From Bryobacterales bacterium (lineage in GTDB: Bacteria; Acidobacteriota; Terriglobia; Bryobacterales; Bryobacteraceae), in the NCBI GenBank assembly GCA_003142355.1, contig PLMF01000289.1:17866-22967 (forward strand): a stretch of DNA of 5,102 nt. The letters are read 5' to 3'. Within the stretch, counting starts at the first letter, position 1. Each line of letters begins with the position of its first letter. Positions 1 through 5,102 of the stretch are shown piece after piece. Under the pieces are notes generated by a model. That model did no database searches, was not told the origin of the DNA, and saw only the letters and a list, made by a program, of their open reading frames with translations. The translations under genes and the position numbers were made by a program.

Positions 1-626
1 TCGTCATAGCTCATCTCGCCGGTATGCGGGTTCTCGATGGCGAGGGGCGTGGCGGAGCGGACCAGCGCCGCCACGGCGCCGAGAGCGGCCGCGCGGGAGG
101 GACCGGACGATCGATACATCCTGGTCGGGCCATAACCGGTGTAGGGCTCGTTGTAGACCACGATCTTGCCCTGCACTTTCTCGCGGCCCAGCCGGGCAAG
201 CTCGTCGAAGCTCGAGATCGCCACCACGTCGGCGGTGATTCCACCCGGCGGAGTGCCCACGCTCATCCCCAGCCCCAGCATGTGAAGGGGCTTGTCGAGC
301 GGCGCGACGATCCGGCCCGATTCGCCGCCCCGTTCCCAGTGCGGCACCTTGGCGGGGATGACCCGGACGTTACTGAGGCCGGCGGCTTTCATCTGTTCCG
401 CCGACCACGCGATGGCCTTCTCGAGCGCCGCGGAACCGCTCAGGCGGCTGCCGATGCGGTAGCACAGGTAGGTGAGCCGGTTGTAGCCTTCGGTATCGGC
501 CAGGGCCGCGTCAATGAGCTTGCCGGCCACCGGGCGGTACTGGTCCGCCAGGTTCGGCGAATCGGCTGCGTAGCAGGCCCCGGCCGCAAGAAGGGTCAGA
601 GAGAGTATGGGGATGCGCCATGTCAT
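1..626 (-). CDS. Secreted M28-family metallopeptidase, carboxypeptidase Q-like (N-terminal part, runs off left edge)
   Basis: This is the first 208 residues of a probable exported zinc aminopeptidase/carboxypeptidase that would release amino acids from peptides in the periplasm or outside the cell. Residues 1-20 look like a Sec signal peptide: a charged start, a hydrophobic core ILSLTLLAAGA, and a likely signal peptidase I site near CYA/AD. The mature part carries IGSRLSG (58-64), VPHWERG (94-100) and a LGLGMSVGTPPGGITA stretch (118-132), a pattern I recognise from the carboxypeptidase Q/plasma glutamate carboxypeptidase branch. A protease-associated (PA) domain seems to begin around residue 125, with GKIVVYNEP at 153-161. 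The zinc-binding M28 catalytic domain would lie beyond the window, so catalytic residues cannot be checked. The ATG lies 8 nt after the stop of the methyltransferase gene and has no good Shine-Dalgarno, which suggests translational coupling. The family call is fairly sure; the substrate is unknown. Confidence 0.85.
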   Translation of the reverse strand, partial: MTWRIPILSLTLLAAGACYAADSPNLADQYRPVAGKLIDAALADTEGYNRLTYLCYRIGSRLSGSAALEKAIAWSAEQMKAAGLSNVRVIPAKVPHWERGGESGRIVAPLDKPLHMLGLGMSVGTPPGGITADVVAISSFDELARLGREKVQGKIVVYNEPYTGYGPTRMYRSSGPSRAAALGAVAALVRSATPLAIENPHTGEMSYD

Positions 627-634
627 AAAGGACA

Positions 635-1192
635 CTATCGCACGAAGGGGACGTATGCCGGGACTTTCTTCCGATACTCCGCAAATTTCCGGCCGAAGCG
701 CGAGGCCAGCAGATGGTCCTCGGTGCGCACGCGGATCTCGGTCCCCGCCACGAAAAGCGCCAGCGAAACCGCCGCCCACCGCCAGGGAGTCAGCAGCAGA
801 ATCGTGCTCAGCAGGATGGCCAGTATCGAGGAATAGATGGGATGGCGAACGATGCCATACGGCCCGGTACGCACGAGTTCGTGATCTTCGTACAGACCTG
901 CGTTGACTCGAAACTGTTTTCCCAGGTGCTTGACCGAAGTCCAGGCGAGCGCCGCGGCGACGAGGCCGGCAACCATCGACGCGAGAATGCGGGCCAGTCC
1001 CGGCGGGTGGCCGGACGGCAGGCGGAATGCCAGCGCCAGGGCGATCGCCAGCACCTCGAGCAGCAGTCCGGCGGCCGTGGGGGCCATCGCCGTGATGGAC
1101 GGGCGCTTCTGATAGTGCGGCACCCGGAAGGCGAACGGCCAAGCCCAGGCGAGCCAGCACAGCCCAAGCGCGATCCGGCCGGCGGAGAGCAT
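635..1192 (-). CDS. Isoprenylcysteine carboxyl methyltransferase (ICMT)-family membrane protein
   Basis: This is a 185-residue integral membrane protein of the ICMT/PEMT-like group, whose members use S-adenosylmethionine to methylate small or lipid-linked substrates at the membrane. Hydrophobic segments lie at about 4-20, 36-56, 66-85 and 120-150. The C-terminal half has the family signature: ELVRTGPYGIVRHPIYS at 105-121 (R116, H117, P118, Y120), then E158 in RTEDHLL, and finally FGRKFAEYRKKVPAYVPF, the usual end of these proteins. Bacteria generally lack prenylated CaaX proteins, so the real substrate is unknown. The start chosen is the ATG that overlaps the upstream dehydrogenase stop as TGATG, with GAGG five bases before it. 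A GTG one codon earlier is also possible and would give 186 residues. It is probably translated by reinitiation after the dehydrogenase. Confidence 0.85.
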   Translation of the reverse strand: MLSAGRIALGLCWLAWAWPFAFRVPHYQKRPSITAMAPTAAGLLLEVLAIALALAFRLPSGHPPGLARILASMVAGLVAAALAWTSVKHLGKQFRVNAGLYEDHELVRTGPYGIVRHPIYSSILAILLSTILLLTPWRWAAVSLALFVAGTEIRVRTEDHLLASRFGRKFAEYRKKVPAYVPFVR

Positions 1193-2220
1193 CACGGCCT
1201 CACGATAACCTTTCCGAAGTGTTCCTTGTTCTCGATCCGCTCATGCGCGGCGCGGATCTCGGCCAGCGGGTAAACCCGGTCGATCACCGGCTTCAGTTGC
1301 TTTCGGAAGACGAACTTCAGCACCTGGTGCAGCTCGCCCATGCTGCCCATGAAGGACCCGAGCAGGCTCCACTGCTTGCTGAACAGGTAACGCAGATCGA
1401 TTCCCGCACTGTAGCCGGTGGTGGCGCCGCAGGTCACGAGGCGCCCGCCGGGCGCCAGCGATTCCAGACTCTTGGGCCACGTCGCCAGGCCCACGTGCTC
1501 CACCACCACGTCCACGCCGCGCTTGCCGGTGATCCGCTTCACCTCGGCGGAGATGTCCTGCCGATAGTGGTCGATCACGTGGTCGGCGCCAAGCTCGCGG
1601 GCCTTGGCCAGCTTGGCATCGCCGCCGGCGGTCGAGATCACGCGGCACTGGAACATCCTGGCGATCTGGATGGCGGCCGAGCCGACGCCGCTCGAGGCGG
1701 CCAGCACCAGCACATCCTCGCCCGGCTGGAGCCGCGCGCGCGCCATGAGCATGTGCCACGCCGTGAGGAACACTACCGGCGCGGCGGCGGCCTCATCGAA
1801 GCTGAGGTCGTCGGGAATTTGGATCACGCTGTATTCGGGCGCAGCCAGCAATTCGGTGTTGCCGCCGTCCGCGGCGTAGCCGAACAGGGTGTAGCGGCGG
1901 CAGAAATGGTCGGCTCCGGAGAGGCACTGCTGGCACTGCCGGCAGCTCAGCCCGGGCGAGAGCAGCACCCGCCAGCCGGGCTTGACGCGCTGGCAGAGAT
2001 CGCCCACTTCGACAATCTCCCCGGCGATATCGCTGCCCAGCACGTGCGGCATGGAGAAGCTCATTCCGGGAATGCCGGCGCGCACGAAAAGGTCCAGGTG
2101 GTTCAGGGCGCAGGCGCGCACGCGGACCAGGACCTGGTCGGGTTTCAGCGTGGGTTCGGGGGCGTCTTCGTAGACCAGCACTTCCGGGCCGCCATGCTGG
2201 TGAATGCGCGCGGCTCTCAT
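1192..2220 (-). CDS. Zinc-type medium-chain dehydrogenase/reductase (quinone oxidoreductase-like)
   Basis: This is a complete 342-residue MDR-superfamily oxidoreductase, probably cytosolic and NAD(P)H-dependent, acting on a quinone, enone or alcohol/aldehyde substrate that cannot be named from sequence. The N-terminal GroES-like domain spans about 1-130. It includes the structural-zinc cluster C93, C96, C99 and C107 (C-x2-C-x2-C-x7-C). The nucleotide-binding domain carries AASSGVGSAAIQIA (174-187), the usual AxxGxxG dinucleotide loop, followed by ELGADHVIDH and the quinone-reductase-style LAPGGRLVTCGATTG (255-269). The protein ends with HFGKVIVRP, a typical MDR C-terminus. The usual catalytic-zinc Cys and His appear replaced: N40 in CALNHLD and SD in LGSDIAGE. 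It therefore resembles quinone-oxidoreductase-type reductases more than true zinc alcohol dehydrogenases. The start MRAARIHQHGGPEVL is typical of the family, although no clear Shine-Dalgarno precedes it. It is the first gene of a leftward operon. Confidence 0.9.
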   Translation of the reverse strand: MRAARIHQHGGPEVLVYEDAPEPTLKPDQVLVRVRACALNHLDLFVRAGIPGMSFSMPHVLGSDIAGEIVEVGDLCQRVKPGWRVLLSPGLSCRQCQQCLSGADHFCRRYTLFGYAADGGNTELLAAPEYSVIQIPDDLSFDEAAAAPVVFLTAWHMLMARARLQPGEDVLVLAASSGVGSAAIQIARMFQCRVISTAGGDAKLAKARELGADHVIDHYRQDISAEVKRITGKRGVDVVVEHVGLATWPKSLESLAPGGRLVTCGATTGYSAGIDLRYLFSKQWSLLGSFMGSMGELHQVLKFVFRKQLKPVIDRVYPLAEIRAAHERIENKEHFGKVIVRP

Positions 2221-2313
2221 GATGAAAGGCTAGCATGGGCGACGGGCAGGGAGACGGCGCATGGTCGGTGCGAACGCGATGGAGTGGCGTATCCTAAGGG
2301 AGAAGGGAGAAAG
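2221..2313. promoter_or_regulatory. Divergent intergenic region between the dehydrogenase operon and the TIR-PIN cassette
   Basis: This 93-base gap separates two divergently read genes, so it must hold both promoters unless the cassette is read from elsewhere. The only candidate I see for the rightward gene is TATCCT at 2290-2295, a four-of-six match to a -10 box, with no convincing -35 box at the usual distance. No clear box is visible for the leftward genes. I see no strong palindrome that would suggest an operator. The assignment as a promoter region rests on gene layout alone. Confidence 0.4.
2298..2311 (+). promoter_or_regulatory. Tandem Shine-Dalgarno, GGGAGAA twice, for the TIR-like gene
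   Basis: The seven-base unit GGGAGAA occurs twice in direct succession just before ATG 2314. The GGAG of the second copy (2306-2309) is 4 nt from the ATG, and that of the first copy is about 11 nt away. This purine-rich block supports 2314 as the true start of the TIR-like gene, although the frame stays open far upstream as an antisense shadow of the dehydrogenase. Confidence 0.65.
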
Positions 2314-2784
2314 ATGCCCCTCCAGGTCTATATCGCCTACGGTACCGCTGCCGACCAAGTGACGGCCCTGCGCCTTCAAGCTTTGGGGGCGGTGAATGGG
2401 CTCGCCATCTACGTCCCCCCTGCCTCCACACGGCTTGAGCCAAACGGGCAGCCTGATGCGCAATCCGAAGCGCGGCTTCGTGAGAGTGAGATCGTACTGG
2501 GCGTGGTGACTCTCGCTTTGTCTGAAGCGTGCCGTAAGGAGCTCAATCTTGGCGTGGAGATCGGAAAGCGTATCATCGTTCTCACCGACCCCGCACGGGA
2601 AAAGGAGCTAGCACGCTACTTTCCGCTCAACCTCATCGTCTTCGATCCTAACGATCCAACCAAGGCGGAGCAGCGCATCGTTGAGTTTCTTCGCGGGTGG
2701 CGGCTCCAGCAGGATGCGGCGAAGGCACTCCTGGCGTTGGGCACCATAGCGCTGGGCCTGCTGATCTTTGCCCCGCAGGACTGA
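2314..2784 (+). CDS. TIR-like domain protein with C-terminal membrane tail anchor
   Basis: This is a 156-residue protein. Residues 3-130 fit an alternating beta/alpha TIR-like (flavodoxin-type) fold: beta-1 QVYIAYGTAAD (4-14), GLAIYVPP (29-36), then RESEIVLGVVT (56-66), the segment LSEACRKEL (69-77), GKRIIVLTD (84-92) and LNLIVFDPND (105-114). The SEACRKEL stretch resembles the S-x-W-C-x-x-E-L helix of TIR domains, which makes E76 the candidate catalytic glutamate of an NAD glycohydrolase; the usual Trp is absent. Residues 138-153 (ALLALGTIALGLLIF region) are hydrophobic and followed by only a few residues, so the protein is probably tail-anchored with the domain in the cytosol. A nucleoside-deoxyribosyltransferase or SLOG-type relative is the main alternative. 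It is followed after 11 nt by a PIN-domain gene, probably in the same transcript. No enzymatic activity can be proven from sequence. The start at 2314 is set by a strong Shine-Dalgarno. Confidence 0.72.
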   Translation: MPLQVYIAYGTAADQVTALRLQALGAVNGLAIYVPPASTRLEPNGQPDAQSEARLRESEIVLGVVTLALSEACRKELNLGVEIGKRIIVLTDPAREKELARYFPLNLIVFDPNDPTKAEQRIVEFLRGWRLQQDAAKALLALGTIALGLLIFAPQD

Positions 2785-2795
2785 CAAGCCGCTAA

Positions 2796-3338
2796 ATGCA
2801 AAAGCCCGAGGTAGTTCTCGATTCTTCCTGCATTCTCGCACTCGATGCCATAAGCGTTTTACCGAAACTGGCCTTTCTCTTCTCTCGGGTCCTTCTCCCG
2901 AAGGCCGTGCGTAGGGAACTGTTCCGGCGCCGCGCCACGAAGAATCGGATCAGGGCCCTTCTGCGCGAGTATGCCTTCATCGCTTACTGCGACGACTACG
3001 ATCAAACCGCAGTCGATGTGCTGCTGGCTGAACGTCGAGTTCGTGGCATGAAAGATCGCGGCGAAGCGGAATCGGTTATCCAAGCCTCTAAACGAGCAGC
3101 AGCCATAGTCATCGACGATCCTTGGGGACGCAAACTCGCCGAGAGATTCTCTCTGCAATTCGGCGGCACTATCTGGATTCTGCAGAGGTTTCACACGGTC
3201 GGGTTGCGCTCCGCTTTCCAGGTTCGCTCGGACTTCGCGACCCTCCTTCAGAGGAACTTTCGTCTCCCCAGAGAAGCGATAAATGCCTTCTTGAAGGAGA
3301 TTGGGCAAGAGCCGATCAAAGCAAGCGGAGGTGGTTAG
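2796..3338 (+). CDS. PIN-domain (DUF3368-like) putative ribonuclease
   Basis: This 180-residue protein matches the PIN fold of VapC-type metal-dependent RNases, closest in pattern to the DUF3368 group. The acidic residues expected in the active site are visible: D9 in VVLDSS, E41 in VRREL, E90 and E92 in DRGEAES, and D107/D108 in VIDDPWGRKLA. GGTIWILQRF (123-132) matches the GT..vL segment that follows the last acidic site in this group. A helical tail follows, RSDFATLLQRNFRLPREAINAFLKEIGQ in outline. PIN proteins of this type usually cut RNA and are often toxins; DUF3368 members commonly sit beside a small UPF0175 antitoxin. None is present here; the upstream partner is the TIR-like gene. 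No good Shine-Dalgarno precedes ATG 2796 (AGGA is 15 nt away), so translation is probably coupled to the upstream gene. The domain call is good; the target is unknown. Confidence 0.8.
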   Translation: MQKPEVVLDSSCILALDAISVLPKLAFLFSRVLLPKAVRRELFRRRATKNRIRALLREYAFIAYCDDYDQTAVDVLLAERRVRGMKDRGEAESVIQASKRAAAIVIDDPWGRKLAERFSLQFGGTIWILQRFHTVGLRSAFQVRSDFATLLQRNFRLPREAINAFLKEIGQEPIKASGGG

Positions 3339-3416
3339 GCCATCGTTCAAGGCAGCTCGGCACGCTACCCGGCCGCCGGGCCGCGCCCAAACATTTCACA
3401 GCCATCCTGTTTCAGG
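3339..3416. other. Intergenic gap between the PIN gene and the walJ-like gene
   Basis: There is no coding signal here. It contains a short GC hairpin, CCCGG-CCG-CCGGG at about 3368-3380, without a following T tract, so it is a poor candidate for an intrinsic terminator of the cassette. It also contains the left arm of a longer inverted repeat described separately. The walJ promoter probably lies in or just after this stretch. A weak -10-like TATTCT occurs at 3428-3433, with no convincing -35 box. Confidence 0.4.
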
Positions 3417-3425
3417 GTGTTTGGG
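3386..3425. repeat. Inverted repeat CCCAAACA / TGTTTGGG upstream of walJ
   Basis: Perfect 8-base arms at 3386-3393 and 3418-3425 are separated by 24 nt. In RNA the inner flank could add three U-G wobble pairs. It could be an operator, a leader hairpin or a weak terminator for the PIN transcript. No T run follows, so a standard terminator is unlikely. The right arm covers the annotated GTG start at 3417-3419. Chance occurrence cannot be excluded. Confidence 0.4.
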
Positions 3426-4235
3426 TGTATTCTGAAGTGTAAAGGGGAGGCGGGCACGGTTAAGTTCTGCGTGCTGGCAAGCGGCAGTTCCGGGAACGCC
3501 GCTCTGCTGGCCACTGAAAACACGCGTATCCTGGTGGACGCCGGGCTGAGCATGAGGGAACTGCGCAGGCGGCTGGCGGCCATCGGCGAAGATCTCGCCT
3601 TGATCGACGCCATCCTCATCACCCACGAACACTCCGACCACGTCGCCGGGCTGCCGGTGCTGGCGCGCAGCCGGGACGTCCGCGCGGCCATGTACCTGAC
3701 GCTCCTGGCCGCGCCCGCCATCGACTGGGGCGAGACCGAGCCGCCGCGGCTCGAACCGTTTCAGGCGGGCGCGAGTTTCCAGATCGGCGATATCGAAGTC
3801 CGGAGCTTCGGTATCCCGCACGACGCCATCGACCCGGTGGGCTTCTGTTTCATCGCGCAAGGTGTGCGCATCGGGGTGGTCACGGACCTCGGCTACATTC
3901 CCGAATCCGTCAAGTTTCACCTGCGGCGCACGGACCTGCTGCTGCTGGAATCGAATCACGATCTCGACATGCTGAAAGTCGGCCCCTACCCCTGGAGTGT
4001 GAAGCAGCGCGTCATGAGCCGGGTGGGGCATCTCTCGAACCTGGGGATGTCGGACTATCTCATCGAGAACCTGGACTCCTCGACCTCCAACCTGGTGCTG
4101 GGGCATCTCAGCGAGCAGAACAACCACCCGGCCATCGTAAGGATGATCGCCACGCAGGCGCTGGAGCAGCGCGGGCTGACGACGCGCCTCTCGATCGCGC
4201 AGCAGCGCAGCCCGACGGAAGTGTTTCAATACTGA
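3417..4235 (+). CDS. walJ: MBL-fold metallohydrolase, WalJ/YycJ-type nuclease
   Basis: This is a metallo-beta-lactamase-fold protein of the WalJ/YycJ family, which in Firmicutes is linked to DNA exonuclease activity, mismatch repair and cell-cycle coordination. In numbering from GTG 3417 (272 residues), the metal site motifs are HEHSDH (70-75), IPHDAIDPVGF (133-143), VVTDLGY with D157, ESNHD (178-182), GHLSN (204-208) and the terminal histidine in GHLSEQNNH (229-237). These cover all the expected ligands, so the enzyme looks intact. The start is uncertain. The conserved family N-terminus, M-K-F-C-V-L-A-S-G-S-S-G-N, aligns with codon GTT at 3459, and the strong GGGGAGG at 3444-3450 is 8 nt before that codon. 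No ATG, GTG or TTG lies in frame between 3417 and 3459. The first 14 residues from GTG 3417 look like untranslated leader. purB follows after 7 nt. Confidence 0.88.
   Translation: MFGCILKCKGEAGTVKFCVLASGSSGNAALLATENTRILVDAGLSMRELRRRLAAIGEDLALIDAILITHEHSDHVAGLPVLARSRDVRAAMYLTLLAAPAIDWGETEPPRLEPFQAGASFQIGDIEVRSFGIPHDAIDPVGFCFIAQGVRIGVVTDLGYIPESVKFHLRRTDLLLLESNHDLDMLKVGPYPWSVKQRVMSRVGHLSNLGMSDYLIENLDSSTSNLVLGHLSEQNNHPAIVRMIATQALEQRGLTTRLSIAQQRSPTEVFQY
3444..3450 (+). promoter_or_regulatory. Strong Shine-Dalgarno GGGGAGG placed for a GTT start of walJ
   Basis: GGGGAGG ends 8 nt before GTT 3459-3461, ideal spacing for initiation there. It lies downstream of the GTG at 3417 and so cannot serve that start. 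No other usable start codon in this frame lies at a suitable distance. It therefore supports a start at 3459, either as a real non-standard start codon or as a mutated or misread ATG/GTG. Confidence 0.6.
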
Positions 4236-4242
4236 GTTCACC

Positions 4243-5102
4243 ATGATTCCCCGATATACGCGGCCTGAAATGGGCCGGATCTGGAGCGACCAGAACAAGT
4301 TTCAGCAATGGCTGGAAGTGGAGCTGGCGGCCTCGGAGGCGCTGGCCGAGCTGGGCGTCGTGCCGGCGGACGCGGCGCGGCTGCTGCGCGCGCACGCGGG
4401 CTTCGACGCCGGGCGGATCCTCGAAATCGAGAAGGAAGTGAAGCACGACGTGATCGCCTTCACCACCGCCGTGGCGGAAACCATGGCCAAGGCCGGGCAT
4501 GGCGATGCCTCGCGCTGGCTGCACTACGGGCTGACGGCGAACGACGTGGTCGACACCGCGCAGGCGCTGGTGCTCGGGCAGGCGTCGGCCATTCTGCTGG
4601 GCGGCCTGGAGAGCCTGCGCGCCGTGGTGAAGCGCCGCGCGCTCGAATTCCAGCACACGGCCCAGGTGGGGCGCACGCACGGCGTACACGCGGAGCCGAT
4701 TACTTTCGGGCTGAAGCTGGCCATCTGGTACGAGGAGGCGGGACGCAATCTGCGGCGTCTCAAGGCTGCGGCCGAAGACCTGCGCGTGGGGAAGACCTCA
4801 GGTGCGGTGGGGACGTTCGCGCACATCGGCCCGGAAGTGGAAGAGCGCATCTGCGCGCGGCTGAATCTGCGGCCGGCGGCGGCGGCCTCGCAGGTGATCC
4901 AGCGCGACCGTCACGCCAATTTCGTGGCCACGCTGGCTCTAGTCACCGCGCTGTGCGAGAAAATCGCGCTCGAAGTGCGGCACCTGCAACGGACCGAGGT
5001 GCGCGAGGCCCAGGAGTACTTCGCGCGCGGACAAAAGGGCAGTTCTGCCATGCCGCACAAGCGCAACCCGGTCACCTGCGAGCAGATCTGCGGCCTGGCG
5101 CG
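4243..5102 (+). CDS. purB: Adenylosuccinate lyase (N-terminal 286 residues, runs off right edge)
   Basis: PurB is a cytosolic homotetramer of the fumarase/aspartase superfamily. It releases fumarate twice in purine synthesis: from SAICAR to AICAR and from adenylosuccinate to AMP. The start IPRYTRPEMGRIWSDQNKF is the standard opening of bacterial PurB. Visible motifs are KHDVIAF (67-73), the substrate-loop LTANDVVDTA (97-106), the catalytic-histidine region GRTHGVHAEP (143-152), and the superfamily signature GSSAMPHKRNP (266-276), whose serine is the catalytic base. The loop reads T-A-N-D where T-S-S/T/N-D is common. About 430 residues is usual, so roughly a third is missing on the right. ATG 4243 is 7 nt after the walJ stop with only a weak upstream TGAG, consistent with coupled expression. 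Base composition is very GC-rich (43 of 60 in 4501-4560). Confidence 0.95.
   Translation, partial: MIPRYTRPEMGRIWSDQNKFQQWLEVELAASEALAELGVVPADAARLLRAHAGFDAGRILEIEKEVKHDVIAFTTAVAETMAKAGHGDASRWLHYGLTANDVVDTAQALVLGQASAILLGGLESLRAVVKRRALEFQHTAQVGRTHGVHAEPITFGLKLAIWYEEAGRNLRRLKAAAEDLRVGKTSGAVGTFAHIGPEVEERICARLNLRPAAAASQVIQRDRHANFVATLALVTALCEKIALEVRHLQRTEVREAQEYFARGQKGSSAMPHKRNPVTCEQICGLA

Noticed and set aside
24..836. 270-residue plus-strand frame
   Set aside because: It is antisense to the peptidase and methyltransferase genes, which have clear family motifs. Its translation is Arg/Gly/His-rich with no recognisable domain, as expected in high-GC shadow frames.
713..1273. 186-residue plus-strand frame
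   Set aside because: It is an antisense shadow of the ICMT-family gene; the translation is rich in R, G and Q and has no domain pattern.
1219..2313. Long open frame on the plus strand running into the TIR-like gene, giving a 521-residue protein
   Set aside because: The part before 2314 is antisense to the well-supported dehydrogenase and has low-complexity H/Q/G/A-rich composition. A strong Shine-Dalgarno and a proper domain start both lie at 2314.
2859..3350. 163-residue minus-strand frame over the PIN gene
   Set aside because: The plus-strand frame has the ordered acidic PIN motifs; the reverse frame shows no domain pattern.
3368..3380. Short GC hairpin as an intrinsic terminator for the TIR-PIN transcript
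   Set aside because: The stem has only 5 pairs and no T tract follows, so it does not meet the usual pattern.
3122..3442. 106-residue plus-strand frame overlapping the end of the PIN gene and the following gap
   Set aside because: It is a different frame within the PIN gene, with no Shine-Dalgarno and an unstructured composition.
3396..4298. 300-residue minus-strand frame
   Set aside because: It is a complete antisense shadow of walJ, which has all its metal-binding motifs. The composition is typical of a GC-rich reverse frame.
4108..4689. 193-residue minus-strand frame
   Set aside because: It is antisense to the end of walJ and the start of purB; both plus-strand genes are certain.

Overview
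The window is GC-rich bacterial chromosome with closely packed genes. It holds seven protein-coding genes, two of them cut by the window edges. I see no tRNA, rRNA, CRISPR array or insertion sequence. The codon bias, a secreted M28 peptidase of the carboxypeptidase Q type and an adjacent walJ-like/purB pair would fit an Acidobacteriota-like soil bacterium. That placement is inference from gene content, not from a phylogenetic marker.

Left half, minus strand (2220 down to 1): three genes read leftward as a likely operon. First is a medium-chain dehydrogenase/reductase that keeps a structural-zinc cysteine cluster but lacks the catalytic-zinc ligands. Next is a small membrane isoprenylcysteine-methyltransferase-like enzyme, whose ATG overlaps the dehydrogenase stop in a TGATG. 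Last is the N-terminal part of a secreted M28 peptidase, starting 8 nt after the methyltransferase stop and running off the left edge.

Middle, plus strand (2314-3338): a two-gene cassette diverges from that operon. The first gene encodes a 156-residue TIR-like protein with a hydrophobic C-terminal tail anchor. The second, 11 nt downstream, encodes a 180-residue PIN-domain (DUF3368-like) putative ribonuclease. Several stretches of this cassette have clearly lower GC than the purB region. A candidate NAD-cleaving or sensing protein next to a candidate RNase suggests a defence or toxin-type accessory module. It is the most interesting item in the window.

Right half, plus strand (3417-5102): a WalJ/YycJ-type metallo-beta-lactamase-fold nuclease is followed after 7 nt by the N-terminal two thirds of adenylosuccinate lyase (purB), which runs off the right edge. 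The WalJ-like gene has an unusual start problem: its strong Shine-Dalgarno and its conserved N-terminus both point to a GTT codon, not to the GTG further upstream.

The only non-coding gaps are 2221-2313 (divergent promoter region) and 3339 to about 3458 (PIN to walJ). No gene-free stretch exceeds 300 bases.
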